64,000 nt of DNA. It comes from Catellatospora citrea. GTDB lineage: Bacteria; Actinomycetota; Actinomycetes; Mycobacteriales; Micromonosporaceae. Positions 51,576 through 60,503 of this stretch are shown here, one piece after another. The notes below the pieces were generated by a model. It worked only from the letters and a program-made list of their open reading frames with translations, searched no databases and was not told the DNA's origin. The DNA lies in the NCBI RefSeq assembly GCF_003610235.1, contig NZ_RAPR01000003.1:1-64000 (forward strand). The letters are read 5' to 3'. How positions within the stretch are numbered: the stretch's first letter is position 1; each line of letters starts with the position of its first letter. Position numbers and translations under genes: made by a program.

Positions 51576-54401
51576 CTAACGCGCGGGCTCGCCGTCCGGC
51601 GCGCGCCGGCCAGCCATCGCCTCGCGGTGCTCGGCGGTGGCGGCGCCGACGGCGATCTCGACGCGCGACCGCAGACCGAGTTTGGCCAGGATGCTCGACA
51701 CGTGTGACTGGACGGTCCGCGGCGAGAGGAACATCTGCGCGGCGATGTCCGGGTTGGACCTGCCCTCGGCGACCGCCATGGCGACCTTGTACTCGGTGTC
51801 GCTCAGGGCCGCCCAGCCGTGCTTGGGCCGACCGCGTGGGCCGCGTACGCCCTGCCTGATGCCCGCCTGGCGGGCCCGCGCACGGGCCCGGTCGATGTCG
51901 CGTGCGGCGTCCAGGCCGGTGTAGAGCGCCACCGCGCTCGCCAGCTCGTCCCGGGCCGGCTTCAGGCGGCCGTCGCCGGCCAGCACGACGGCCGCGTACT
52001 CGCGGGCGTAACCCTCATACAGCGGCCATTCGGCCCGTGCGAACGATGCCGCCGCGGCCAGTAGCTGCGACGGGTCGTCGTGCCGCAGCCCCCGGCAGAA
52101 CGCGACGGTGCCTTCGAGACTCGCGATGGGTTGCCCGGTCAGCAGCTCGGCCGTGGTGTCGACGAGGACCTGCAGGCGGGCGGTGTCCCCGGCCGCGTGG
52201 GCGAACCGGGCCAGGTCCGCGCACAGCCGGTAGCCGATGCAGCGCGGGCTGAAGGTCGGCGGCTGCTCCCACAGCGGGTACAGGATGTCGAGGGCCGTGC
52301 CGGGTCCGGAGTCCGTCTCCGCCGCCAGCGAGTGGGCCCAGCGCAGCGGGGCGGTGAACCTCGTCTCCAGCGGAGTGGAGGTCGCCAGCGTGGCCAGCTC
52401 TGCGTCCAGGGTGCGGGTCTGGCCGCGGTGCATGGCCACCATCGCGGCCAGGCCGTGCAGCGCGGGCGCCTGGCACAGCGGGTCGGGGCTGTCCAGGCTG
52501 GTGCGGATCTCGGCCAGCGCGTCGTCCCAGCGGCCACGGAGAAACAGCACGTTGGCGCGCAGCAGTTGCGCGGTGGTGAGGTAGAACCCGCCCGTGTCGT
52601 GGTTGCGCCGCATGGCGGCGTCGAGCACCTGGTCGAGTTCGGCCGGGTGGTCCTGCGCGAACAGGCACATCGCCCGTACCACGAGCGGGTCCACGATGAG
52701 GCCGCCGTCGGTGTGGTCGAGGGCCCTCATCGCGTCGGCGTTGAGGTCCAGCGCCTCCTGCACCCGGTTCTGCGCGAACCGCAGCACGGCGAGTGTGTTG
52801 TGGCCGTACGCCTGCGCGACGGCGTCGCCCGACGCCAGGCCCGATCGCAGCGCCTCGCCGGCCAGGCGGTCGCCTTCGCCGAACTCCCCGAGCAGCAGCC
52901 GGCACACGGCGGCGAAGCCGAACAGGCGACCCGGGTGCACCGGCGCCAGCCGGGCCGCGTCCTCGCCGGCGGCCGCGGCCTGCTGCAGGCGCCCCTGCCG
53001 GAAGTAGCCGTCCATCCGCAGTTCGAGCAGTTGCGTGCGGACGGCCGACGACTGGTACGCGGCGAGCTGGTCGTGCAGGATCTGCTCGGCTTCGTCGGTC
53101 TGGCCCGCCCAGAGCAGGGCCCGGATCAGTGCGATGTGCAGGCTGGTCGCCGTCGCCTCGTCGGCGGCGTCGGCCGCGGCGGCGCGCAGCAGGGTCACCG
53201 CCAGAGCCGGCGCGCGCACGGTCAGCTGCGGCGCCACGTCCATGAGCCACTGGCCGTGCTCGGCGTGGTCGGCCTGGGCGAGGTGTTCGGCGATCTGTTC
53301 CACATCCGCGCCCCGGTCCATCAGCACCTGCGCGGCCCGCAGGTGCAGCGCGTCGCGTACCGGGGACGGCGTCTGCACGGCCAGCCCCTGCCGGATCAGG
53401 TCGTGGCGGAACTGCAGCCCGGCCTCGGTCTCGACCAGCAGCCCCGCACCGGTCGCCGCGGCGCACGCGTCGGCCAGCTCCAGCACCGGTAGGTCGAGAA
53501 CGGCGGCCAGCAGGGGCAGGTCGACGGGCCCGCCGAGCGCGGCGGCCTTGTGCAGGACCGCCTTGGTCGGCGCGGGCAGCGGCCCGAGCCGCGACATGAT
53601 CATCGCCTGGAGTGACGCCGCGGGAGGCGTGTCGAGGTCGGTCTCGGCGCGGCCGCCGCTGATCCGCAGCGCGCCGTCGCGCACCAGTCCGGCCACCAGC
53701 TCCGCCAGGTAGAGGGGGTGGCCTCCGACGGCGGCGACCAGCCGCGCCAGCTGCGGCCCGGCGGGCGCACCGACGGCAGCCTCGACCAGTTCGGCCGCCG
53801 CCTGCTGCGCCAGCGGCGACAGCGTCATGCGTTGCGCGCCCTTGGCGACCATGCTGCGCACCAGCGCACCCATCGCCTCGCCCCGCGGTTCCGGCGCGGC
53901 GGAGATGACCACCAGCAGCGGATACTGCCCGATGCCGCGGCACAGCCGGTGCAGCACCACGATGCTCTGCGGATCTGCCCACTGGACGTCGTCGACGATC
54001 ACCGCCACCGGCCCGTCCGCGCACCATTCGTCGACCAGGTCCAGCATCGCCTCGGTGACGACGAAGTCGTGCCCGGCCGCGCCGGGCTGCCGGTCGGCGC
54101 CCTCGCCGCGCAGCAGCGCAGCCACCCGCGCCCGGCCGGGCTCGCCGCCGGTCGTCAGCACGTCCAGGCACGCACCGGCGACCGCGAACGGCAGGTCCTG
54201 CTCCAGCTGCTCCCCCGCCGCGCGCAGGACCCGCATCCCCAGCCGGTCGCAGTATGCCGCGACCGTGTCCAGCAGCGCCGACTTGCCGATGCCCGACTCG
54301 CCCTCGACCAGGGTCGCCGAGCCCCGCCCCGCCGCAGCCTCGTCCGCCGCCGACTGCAGCAGTCGTACCTGCGGCTCGCGGCCGAACAGCATCATCGGCA
54401 T
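51576..54401 (-). CDS. Large ATP-binding LuxR (LAL) family regulator
   Basis: A 941-residue regulator. The N-terminal AAA domain has Walker A GESGIGKSALL (about residues 34-44) and VAVIVDDVQWADPQS (Walker B). The middle is TPR-like. The C-terminal LuxR HTH (last ~80 residues) is LSDTEYKVAMAVAEGRSNPDIAAQMFLSPRTVQSHVSSILAKLGLRSRVEIAV. LAL proteins often activate biosynthetic clusters or polysaccharide genes. ATG 54401 (MPMMLFGREPQVRLLQ) matches the family opening. The GC-rich gap 51382-51575 behind it contains nothing recognised. No cluster is adjacent, so its targets are unknown. Confidence 0.9.
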   Translation of the reverse strand: MPMMLFGREPQVRLLQSAADEAAAGRGSATLVEGESGIGKSALLDTVAAYCDRLGMRVLRAAGEQLEQDLPFAVAGACLDVLTTGGEPGRARVAALLRGEGADRQPGAAGHDFVVTEAMLDLVDEWCADGPVAVIVDDVQWADPQSIVVLHRLCRGIGQYPLLVVISAAPEPRGEAMGALVRSMVAKGAQRMTLSPLAQQAAAELVEAAVGAPAGPQLARLVAAVGGHPLYLAELVAGLVRDGALRISGGRAETDLDTPPAASLQAMIMSRLGPLPAPTKAVLHKAAALGGPVDLPLLAAVLDLPVLELADACAAATGAGLLVETEAGLQFRHDLIRQGLAVQTPSPVRDALHLRAAQVLMDRGADVEQIAEHLAQADHAEHGQWLMDVAPQLTVRAPALAVTLLRAAAADAADEATATSLHIALIRALLWAGQTDEAEQILHDQLAAYQSSAVRTQLLELRMDGYFRQGRLQQAAAAGEDAARLAPVHPGRLFGFAAVCRLLLGEFGEGDRLAGEALRSGLASGDAVAQAYGHNTLAVLRFAQNRVQEALDLNADAMRALDHTDGGLIVDPLVVRAMCLFAQDHPAELDQVLDAAMRRNHDTGGFYLTTAQLLRANVLFLRGRWDDALAEIRTSLDSPDPLCQAPALHGLAAMVAMHRGQTRTLDAELATLATSTPLETRFTAPLRWAHSLAAETDSGPGTALDILYPLWEQPPTFSPRCIGYRLCADLARFAHAAGDTARLQVLVDTTAELLTGQPIASLEGTVAFCRGLRHDDPSQLLAAAASFARAEWPLYEGYAREYAAVVLAGDGRLKPARDELASAVALYTGLDAARDIDRARARARQAGIRQGVRGPRGRPKHGWAALSDTEYKVAMAVAEGRSNPDIAAQMFLSPRTVQSHVSSILAKLGLRSRVEIAVGAATAEHREAMAGRRAPDGEPAR

Positions 54402-54649
54402 GCCCCCACTTCACCACGCGGGCACCGTTGATCATCGCCGATCCGGTGATCACCCGCTCGCATCGGTGACGACACCGCACGAACGGCGCGGAAACCGGCG
54501 GACCCGGGTCCGCCGACGTGCGGGCATGCCCCGGCAAGCTGAGCGACCCGCAGGTGACAAGAGTACGGCGGGTGACCAGCGCCGGTGTCCATCGCTGAGG
54601 ACCCGTCGCTCGGCACGGCCGCGCGGCTCGCCCTGCGCCCGGAGCCCGG

Positions 54650-55939
54650 TCAGGGCGCGGGTGGGCCGTGCACGCGGTCGCGGCCGGCCCGCTTGGCGGT
54701 GTAGAGCGCGGCGTCGGCCCGGCGTACCAGCTCCGCGGTGGTCAGGCCGTGCTCGGGATAGGCGACCACGCCCAGGCTCGCGGTGACCCGCACCGAGTGG
54801 CCCTGGAACTCGAACGGCGCGGCGGACAGTGCCGCCCGCACCCGTTCCGCGGTGCGCATCGCCGCGTCGCCGACGGTGTCGGGCAGCAGCACGGCGAACT
54901 CCTCCCCGCCGTACCGGGCGGCGAGATCGGTCGAGCGCAGGTGCGCCTTCAGGATCTCCGCCACCCGCCGCAGCACGGCGTCGCCGGTAAGATGTCCGTG
55001 CTCGTCGTTGATCGTCTTGAAGTGGTCGAGGTCGAGCAGGATCAGCGACAGCGGGGTGCCGCGCCGCCGGGCGTGGTCGAGACCGCGGTCCAGGCCGGTG
55101 CGCAGCGCACGACGGTTGGGCAGTCCGGTCAGCGGATCGGTCGTCGCCAGGTCGACCAGCACCGCTCTGCGCTCCGCGATGCGTTCGGCCATCGTGTTGA
55201 GCGCGTCGGCGAGCTCTCGCAGCTCGCCGCGGGACTTCACCTGCGCCCGGGTGTCGTAGTCGCCCTCGGCGAACATGGCGGCCGTCTGGGTGAGTCGGCG
55301 GATGTCGCGGACCAGCCCCCGCGAGAGCGCCCAGCCCAACCCGAGTGCCGCCGCCATGCCGGCCAGGCCTGCGGCCAGCGTCATTCTGCGGCTGTGTGCG
55401 CCGGCGGACAGCACCTCGTCGTACAGGTCGGTGTAGTCCAGCAGCAACGCGCCGACGATCCCGTCGGCCGGGGTGCGGATCGGGACGACGACCAGCTTGA
55501 GCGGCAGTCCGGTGTCCTCGCGGGTGACGGTGCGGGCGAGCCCGTCGCGCAGCGTGGCGGAGATCTGGCCGTCCGCGTCGACGCCCAGGCGCGGGTCGCC
55601 CTCGGGCGCGGTGCCGGCGACACTGTCGCGACGCAGGTCGACGATCTCGACGTCACCGCCGAGCTGGCCGCGCAGCTGGTCCAGGTGCGCCCGGATCTTC
55701 ACGGGATCCAGCCGGCGGCCGGCGTGGACGTCGTCGGCGATGTCGGCGGCGATCACCCGGGCGAGCTGCTGCGCCTCGGCCTGCGCGTCACGGGCGGCCG
55801 CCAGCCGCTGCTCGCGTTCGGCGATCAGGCCGATCACCGGCAGCAGCGCGGACACCAGCACGAACGCCAACGCCAGCCGCGGGCCGACCCGGGCGAGCCG
55901 ACCCGACCCGCGCAGGAGCTTCACGGACCGCAGTGGCAT
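54650..55939 (-). CDS. Diguanylate cyclase (GGDEF) with extracytoplasmic sensor and HAMP
   Basis: A 429-residue membrane c-di-GMP synthase. An N-terminal helix, an extracytoplasmic domain (about 40-185), a second helix (LAAGLAGMAAALGLGWAL) and a HAMP segment (SRGLVRDIRRLTQTAAMFAEGDYDTRA) precede the GGDEF domain. The active site is Gly344-Gly345-Glu346-Glu347-Phe348 (RYGGEEF) and the product-inhibition I-site RxxD is Arg335-Asp338 (RSTD), so a functional, feedback-inhibited enzyme is predicted. ATG 55939 overlaps the VOC stop by one base (TGATG), hence co-translated; a longer start at 55981 is possible. Confidence 0.9.
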   Translation of the reverse strand: MPLRSVKLLRGSGRLARVGPRLALAFVLVSALLPVIGLIAEREQRLAAARDAQAEAQQLARVIAADIADDVHAGRRLDPVKIRAHLDQLRGQLGGDVEIVDLRRDSVAGTAPEGDPRLGVDADGQISATLRDGLARTVTREDTGLPLKLVVVPIRTPADGIVGALLLDYTDLYDEVLSAGAHSRRMTLAAGLAGMAAALGLGWALSRGLVRDIRRLTQTAAMFAEGDYDTRAQVKSRGELRELADALNTMAERIAERRAVLVDLATTDPLTGLPNRRALRTGLDRGLDHARRRGTPLSLILLDLDHFKTINDEHGHLTGDAVLRRVAEILKAHLRSTDLAARYGGEEFAVLLPDTVGDAAMRTAERVRAALSAAPFEFQGHSVRVTASLGVVAYPEHGLTTAELVRRADAALYTAKRAGRDRVHGPPAP

Positions 55940-56418
55940 CACCGTCCCGGGGCCCGCTGCTTGACCTCCTGCATCAGCCACCCGTTGCCGTCCGGGTCGG
56001 TGAACGTGGCGAACGAGGCGTAACTGCGCCCGTCGGGAGCCGGACCGTCCACCCGCTCCTGGAACCCGTTGTCATAGGTGTTGTGGAAGACCCCGCTCAC
56101 CTCGACACCCCTGCCGAGCAGGTCGGCGCGGGCCGCCTCGAGGTCCGCGACGACGAGGTAGGTGCCCTGGACGGAGCCCGGCGCGGCCGGGGTGAGGCCG
56201 CGGCCCAAGTGGACCGAGCACGCCGAGCCGGGTGGCGTCAGCTGCACTATCCGGAACTTCGGCCCGGCCTCGTAGTCCGCGTCGAGCCGCCACCCCAGGC
56301 CGCGGTAGAAGGCGAGGGCACGGTCGACGTCCGCCACCGGGATGACGACGACCTCGACCTTCATGTCCATCGCCGGCGGGGTGACGGCGTCCGCCGCGCC
56401 GTCGCGCGAACTGCTCAT
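55939..56418 (-). CDS. VOC-family glyoxalase-like protein
   Basis: A 159-residue vicinal-oxygen-chelate fold protein: KVEVVVIPVADVDRALAFYRGLGWRLDADYEAG, QGTYLVVADLEAARADLLGRG, and SFATFTDPDGNGWLMQEV. Most metal ligands of glyoxalase I can be placed only loosely, so the reaction is not defined. ATG 56418 is the annotated family start. The stop overlaps the GGDEF gene; the redoxin gene begins 16 bases upstream. Confidence 0.82.
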   Translation of the reverse strand: MSSSRDGAADAVTPPAMDMKVEVVVIPVADVDRALAFYRGLGWRLDADYEAGPKFRIVQLTPPGSACSVHLGRGLTPAAPGSVQGTYLVVADLEAARADLLGRGVEVSGVFHNTYDNGFQERVDGPAPDGRSYASFATFTDPDGNGWLMQEVKQRAPGR

Positions 56419-56433
56419 CTGGACCTCCTGGCT

Positions 56434-57396
56434 TCAGCCGAACGTGAACGCGTACACCTCGGCGCCTGGCTCGCCGAACGTGATCTCCAGGGTCCGCTCG
56501 CGGACGGCGCCCTGCTCGCGTACGAGCTGGTAGAGCCGGCCCTCCTGGAGCACCCCGTCGCCGTTGCCGTCGACGTCCACGCCGTGCGAGCCGCCCGGAG
56601 CCTGGCCGTCCACGAGCACCCGGAACGGGATGGGCGCGCCGCCGCCCGACGACAGGACGAGGTGCGCGTCGCGCGCGTGGAACCGGCAGGCCACGGTTCC
56701 GCCAGGCCGGTCGAGCAGGACGTTCTCGCGCCCTACCGTCCACTGGCCGGCCAGCGCCCACTGATTGAGGCGCAGCTCTTCGGGCAGCTCGTAGGCACGG
56801 GACTCGTCGTAGGCGATCCGGCCGGGCGAGGCGAAGTTCTCGCCGCGCGCGTAGCCGAGATACGTCTCGGGCGAGCGCAGGTGCTGCCAGTCCGCCTCCG
56901 CCTCCACCCCGCGGCCTTCGACGAGGGTCGAGACCAGCTCGCGCTCCACGCCGAGCAGCCGCTGGATCACCTGCTCCGACCGTTCGTACCGGCCCTCGCC
57001 GAAGTGCTGGTCACGCACGACGCCGTCGCCGTCGACGAAGTAGAGCGCCGGCCAGTAGTGGTTGTCGAACACCTGCCAGACCGCGTAGTCGTTGTCGACG
57101 GCGACCGGGTAGTCGATCTCCCGTGCCGCCACCGCCTGCCGGATCAGGTCGCTGTCGCGTTCGAACGAGAACTCGGGGGTGTGCACGCCGACGACGACCA
57201 GCCCGTCGTCGCGGTAGGTCTGCGACCAGGCCCGGACGTACGGCTGCGCGCGCAGCCAGTTGATGCAGGTCAACGTCCAGAAGTCCACCAGGACGGCACG
57301 ACCGCGCAACTCGGGGCGACCGCTCGGCTCGGGGCCGAGCCACTCGGTCGCCCCGTCGAACGCGGACAGTTCCACCCGCTCGAACGTGACAGACAT
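56434..57396 (-). CDS. DipZ-type redoxin domain protein with incomplete CxxC
   Basis: A 320-residue protein. The thioredoxin-like domain (about 25-170) opens ELRGRAVLVDFWTLTCINWLRAQPYVRAW, where DipZ-like redoxins have C-x-x-C; here Cys44 is followed by Ile-Asn-Trp47, so the second cysteine is absent. The C-terminal half (EELRLNQWALAGQWTVGRENVLLDRPGG...FRVLVDGQAPGG) is a beta-rich domain as in the C-terminal region of mycobacterial DipZ. It may act as a peroxidase-like or binding protein rather than a disulfide carrier. ATG 57396 follows a GGAGG-like site. No transmembrane segment is seen. Confidence 0.82.
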   Translation of the reverse strand: MSVTFERVELSAFDGATEWLGPEPSGRPELRGRAVLVDFWTLTCINWLRAQPYVRAWSQTYRDDGLVVVGVHTPEFSFERDSDLIRQAVAAREIDYPVAVDNDYAVWQVFDNHYWPALYFVDGDGVVRDQHFGEGRYERSEQVIQRLLGVERELVSTLVEGRGVEAEADWQHLRSPETYLGYARGENFASPGRIAYDESRAYELPEELRLNQWALAGQWTVGRENVLLDRPGGTVACRFHARDAHLVLSSGGGAPIPFRVLVDGQAPGGSHGVDVDGNGDGVLQEGRLYQLVREQGAVRERTLEITFGEPGAEVYAFTFG

Positions 57397-57580
57397 GATC
57401 GGTTCCTTGCTGTGCCCCTAGGAGGAAGGCCTAGTTCGAGATGATTCCTTCCATTTCGTTCAGCTTAGATGCGATTCGCAGTCGGGACGCCCGGACCGCG
57501 TCGGCTCCCGGTCCGGCCGTCCTCGACCGAACTCCGCGCCATGACAGATTCGAGTCGTTTGCCCGATTCGGCGAAGGTCG

Positions 57581-59509
57581 TCACGCCCCGGGCGAACCCG
57601 CGCGCCGCCGGTTCGGCAGCGCTCCGCGCACCGGCCGGTAGCCCGCGAACGCCGACTCCAGCACCCCTTCGCCGCCGGTCGTCTCCGGCAGCACCCGGCG
57701 CAGTTCCTGCGCGTGCGCGGCGGTCAGCGTCGCGACGACGGTCATCTCGTCGCCGCGCACGACCTGGTCGGCCACGACGGCCTGGAGCCTGCTGAGCACG
57801 CTGAGGACCGGGCCGAGCGCCCAGACCGGGATGTCGAGGGTCACCCGGGCCAGCGGCTCGCACAGGGTGGTACCGGACTCGGCCAGCGCCTGCGTCAGCA
57901 CCACCGGGGTCAGCTTGCGGAAGTCCGCGGCCGTGCTGTCCGGCCCGCGCAGCGAGGGCGGCCCGTCCGCGACGCTGTACCGGGACTCGGTCATCGTCAC
58001 CACGCAGTCGGTCACCGGCCAGCCGCGCGGGCCCGCGCGCAGCGCGTCCCGGATGTACTCCCCCATGCTCTCCTTGAACACCTCAAGGGTGCGGTACACG
58101 TACAGCGGCGCGAACCGGTAGTCCACCGGCACCCGCACCTGCACGCCGGAACCCGGCGGCGCAGGCTCGACTCGCAACCCGATGGTCGCCTGGTACGGGT
58201 TGGACGGTGTGTTGAGCCGCTCCACCGCCTCGCCGACGCCCGCCGGGCGCTCGACGCACAGTGTCGTCGTCTCCCGGAAGTCGGCCTCGACGCCGAACTC
58301 GGCGGCCAGGGTCGCCCGGATGACCTCCTTCTGCACCTCGCCGTAGAGCGAGACCGCCGTGCCCAGGTTCTCGTCAGCCCGTACGTTGATCAGCGGGTCC
58401 TGCTCGGCCAACTGGGCCAGCGCCGAGCGCAGCCGCGCGCCGTCGGCGGGGTCCGCGGGCACGAGCAGCGCTTCGAGCATGGGCGGGGCGAAGTGGTGCG
58501 CGGGCAGGCCGTCCGCCGCGCCGATGGCGTCGCCGACGTGCACGGCGGTCAGGCCGCGCAGCTTCGCGATGCCGCCCGCGGTGACGCCGTCGCGTGGCAC
58601 CCAGGCGCCGTGCTCCAGCAGGTGCAGCGCCGTGATCCGGTCCCGGCCGCCGGTCGGGTGGTCCCGCAGGCGCAGGGTCCCGTCGAACATGCGCACGTAG
58701 GCGACCTTTTCCCCCGCCGGCCCGCGCTCGATCTTGAAGATCCGCCCGCGCGGCCCCGCCGTGGGGTCGCCGGCCGACGCGGGCAGCAGGTCCGTCAGAC
58801 CTGCCATGAGCGCCTCGACTCCCGCGCCGGTCATCGCCGACCCGGCGAAGACCGGGTGCACCGCGCACCGGGCCGTCTGCGCGGCGAGTTCCGCGCGCAG
58901 CCGGCGGGGCGTCAGGCAGGACTCGTCCGCGACGTACGCGGCCAGCAGCGCCTCGCTCTGGCCGGTGAGCACGTCGGCGAGGGTCCGGGTGTCCGGCTCG
59001 GCCACCGCGTCGCGTTCGCCGGGCCGCGACACCCGCGTCATCGGCGCGGCTGTCACGTCGAGGCGGCGCACCAGCTCGGTGAGGGTGCGTCCGGCGTCGG
59101 CGCCACGCCGGTCGATCTTGTTGATGAAGATCAGCGTCGGCACGGCGAGCCGCCGCAGCGCGCGCATGAGCAGCCGGGTCTGCGGCTGCACACCCTCCAC
59201 GGCCGACACGACGAGCACCGCCCCGTCGAGCACGCCGAGGACACGGTCCACCTCAGCGATGAAGTCCGGGTGCCCCGGGGTGTCGATGATGTTGACCGCG
59301 GTGTCACCGATCCGCAGCGCCGCCACGGCTGACCGGATCGTGATGCCCCGCTGGCGTTCCAGCGCCAGCGAGTCGGTCTGCGTCGTGCCGGCGTCGACAC
59401 TGCCGACCGCGTCGATGACCCCGGCCGCATAGAGCAGCCGCTCGGTCAGCGACGTCTTACCGGCGTCGACATGGGCCAAGATCCCGAGATTGAGCGTACG
59501 GAGCGACAA
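57581..59509 (-). CDS. TetM/OtrA-type ribosomal protection GTPase
   Basis: A 642-residue EF-G-like translation GTPase of the tetracycline ribosomal-protection family. G1 AHVDAGKTS, G2 RGITI, G3 DTPGHPDF and G4 NKID are intact. Domain IV contains RGWPVTDCVVTM, equivalent to the TetM tip region, and the C-terminus reads VLPETTGGEGVLESAFAGYRPVRG, the hallmark of Tet(M)/OtrA proteins. It should displace tetracyclines from the A-site, perhaps as self-resistance. The start is TTG 59509 with AAGGA at some distance. A 37-codon frame upstream overlaps it. Confidence 0.88.
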   Translation of the reverse strand: MSLRTLNLGILAHVDAGKTSLTERLLYAAGVIDAVGSVDAGTTQTDSLALERQRGITIRSAVAALRIGDTAVNIIDTPGHPDFIAEVDRVLGVLDGAVLVVSAVEGVQPQTRLLMRALRRLAVPTLIFINKIDRRGADAGRTLTELVRRLDVTAAPMTRVSRPGERDAVAEPDTRTLADVLTGQSEALLAAYVADESCLTPRRLRAELAAQTARCAVHPVFAGSAMTGAGVEALMAGLTDLLPASAGDPTAGPRGRIFKIERGPAGEKVAYVRMFDGTLRLRDHPTGGRDRITALHLLEHGAWVPRDGVTAGGIAKLRGLTAVHVGDAIGAADGLPAHHFAPPMLEALLVPADPADGARLRSALAQLAEQDPLINVRADENLGTAVSLYGEVQKEVIRATLAAEFGVEADFRETTTLCVERPAGVGEAVERLNTPSNPYQATIGLRVEPAPPGSGVQVRVPVDYRFAPLYVYRTLEVFKESMGEYIRDALRAGPRGWPVTDCVVTMTESRYSVADGPPSLRGPDSTAADFRKLTPVVLTQALAESGTTLCEPLARVTLDIPVWALGPVLSVLSRLQAVVADQVVRGDEMTVVATLTAAHAQELRRVLPETTGGEGVLESAFAGYRPVRGALPNRRRAGSPGA

Positions 59510-59570
59510 ACGTCAAGTCCTTCGAACGAGCGGGCAAGAGAGCTTCGAGGGAGTTGAACGTCGCTCGCAT
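59457..59570 (-). CDS. Candidate leader peptide overlapping the ribosomal-protection gene
   Basis: ATG 59570 (GCGAGGAG upstream) opens a 37-codon frame, MRATFNSLEALLPARSKDL through PCRRR, that ends 53 bases inside the GTPase gene in another frame. Ribosome stalling on such a frame could affect initiation at the weak TTG 59509, as with leader peptides of tet(M) and erm genes. No homologue is known to me. Confidence 0.4.
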   Translation of the reverse strand: MRATFNSLEALLPARSKDLTFVAPYAQSRDLGPCRRR

Positions 59571-59667
59571 GTCTTGCTCCTCGCTCGTGGAACGCCTGTC
59601 GCCGACCACGTAACCACCCCCGCACCCGCCCCGCGACCCAATTTCGGCCCGCCACGCCGCCCGAGCA

Positions 59668-59719
59668 GAAGGAAGGGCACCTTCTACACGGACGTCCGTG
59701 AAGAAGGTGCCCTTCCTTC
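59668..59719. terminator. Long nested hairpin between ABM-like gene and leader
   Basis: Eighteen-base arms 59668-59685 and 59702-59719 pair perfectly. The 16 bases between them hold the palindrome CACGGACGTCCGTG (59687-59700). It lies nine bases after the stop of the monooxygenase-like gene and should terminate it. The size and near-perfect symmetry recall dispersed intergenic elements of Micromonosporaceae. Confidence 0.75.
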
Positions 59720-59728
59720 GTCTTTCAG

Positions 59729-60322
59729 CTACCGGCTCGCGGCACGCCAGGGGGCCGGGCGGCCGTGCAGCCACCACTCCAGCGTCCGGGTGATCCACGG
59801 CAGCATCACGTAGGTCATCAGCGGGGTCAGGCACAGGGTGCTGGCCAGGGTCCGGACCACGAGCGGTGCCCCGGCCAGGTATCGCACCACCAGCACGTTG
59901 GCGAGCAGGCTGAGCGGGAAGAACACCAGCCAGATGGTGACCGCCTGCTTCCACCGCGGCGGCGCGGGCGTACGCGCCTCCTCGATGCTGTGCTCCTGCG
60001 GCGGGTCGAACCAGCCCTCGATGCCGGTGCGCCGTTCGGTGCGGGCGTGCTCGACGATGCCCTGGGCCGACGACAGCCACCACTGCCGCTGCGACGACTC
60101 CTCCCAGGTCCGCAGCGCGTCGGCGTCGGCAAACCGGTAGAGCATGTGCCACTCGGTGGAGCCGGGCCCGGGCCGCACCCACCCCGCCCCCAGGAACCCG
60201 GGAAACTCCTCGGCCAGCGTCGTGCCCGCCCGCATCCACGCGATCATCTCCCGGGCGTGGGAGGGGTCGGCGCGGCGCGTGATGGCGATGGTCACCGGTA
60301 CGGCGCCGTTGCTGCTGGTCAT
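59729..60322 (-). CDS. ABM-domain membrane protein
   Basis: A 197-residue protein with an N-terminal antibiotic-biosynthesis-monooxygenase fold (VPVTIAITRRADPSHAREMIAWMRAGTTLAEEFPGFLGAGWVRP; HMLYRFADADALRTWEES) and two C-terminal membrane helices (WKQAVTIWLVFFPLSLLANVLVV and TLASTLCLTPLMTYVMLPWI). Such fusions are membrane-bound ABM proteins of unknown substrate. ATG 60322 (MTSSNGAV) was chosen over 60373 because the conserved domain begins there. It is divergent from the SDR gene at 60504. Confidence 0.78.
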   Translation of the reverse strand: MTSSNGAVPVTIAITRRADPSHAREMIAWMRAGTTLAEEFPGFLGAGWVRPGPGSTEWHMLYRFADADALRTWEESSQRQWWLSSAQGIVEHARTERRTGIEGWFDPPQEHSIEEARTPAPPRWKQAVTIWLVFFPLSLLANVLVVRYLAGAPLVVRTLASTLCLTPLMTYVMLPWITRTLEWWLHGRPAPWRAASR

Positions 60323-60436
60323 GTGTCCATCTTCCGGGCGCGGCCGAGCGGCCGGTGTTACCGGGATCGCCATCGCGGCGCGTTCTTCGTCACGCTGCGG
60401 TTGGCAAACGGAGTGCCCTCCGCTTATTGTCAGACT

Positions 60437-60450
60437 AACCGGAGCCGGTT
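60437..60450. promoter_or_regulatory. Inverted repeat upstream of SDR gene
   Basis: AACCGG-AG-CCGGTT is a perfect 6-base-arm palindrome in the divergent gap between the ABM and SDR genes. It has the size of a TetR-type operator. No TetR gene is nearby, so the regulator is unknown. Confidence 0.4.
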
Positions 60451-60503
60451 CCGTTTATCGGCTCGACGGTCCGTGAGCTGCCCATCCAGGAGGATCAAGA
60501 ACC

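Noticed and set aside
59571..59667. WhiB7-type promoter for the TetM-like gene
   Set aside because: No AT-rich box next to a -35 element is visible.
60376..60424. Second copy of the long hairpin at 59668-59719
   Set aside because: Only scattered matches (TTCTTCG, GTGCCCTCC) and no stable stem; listed only as a possible decayed relative.
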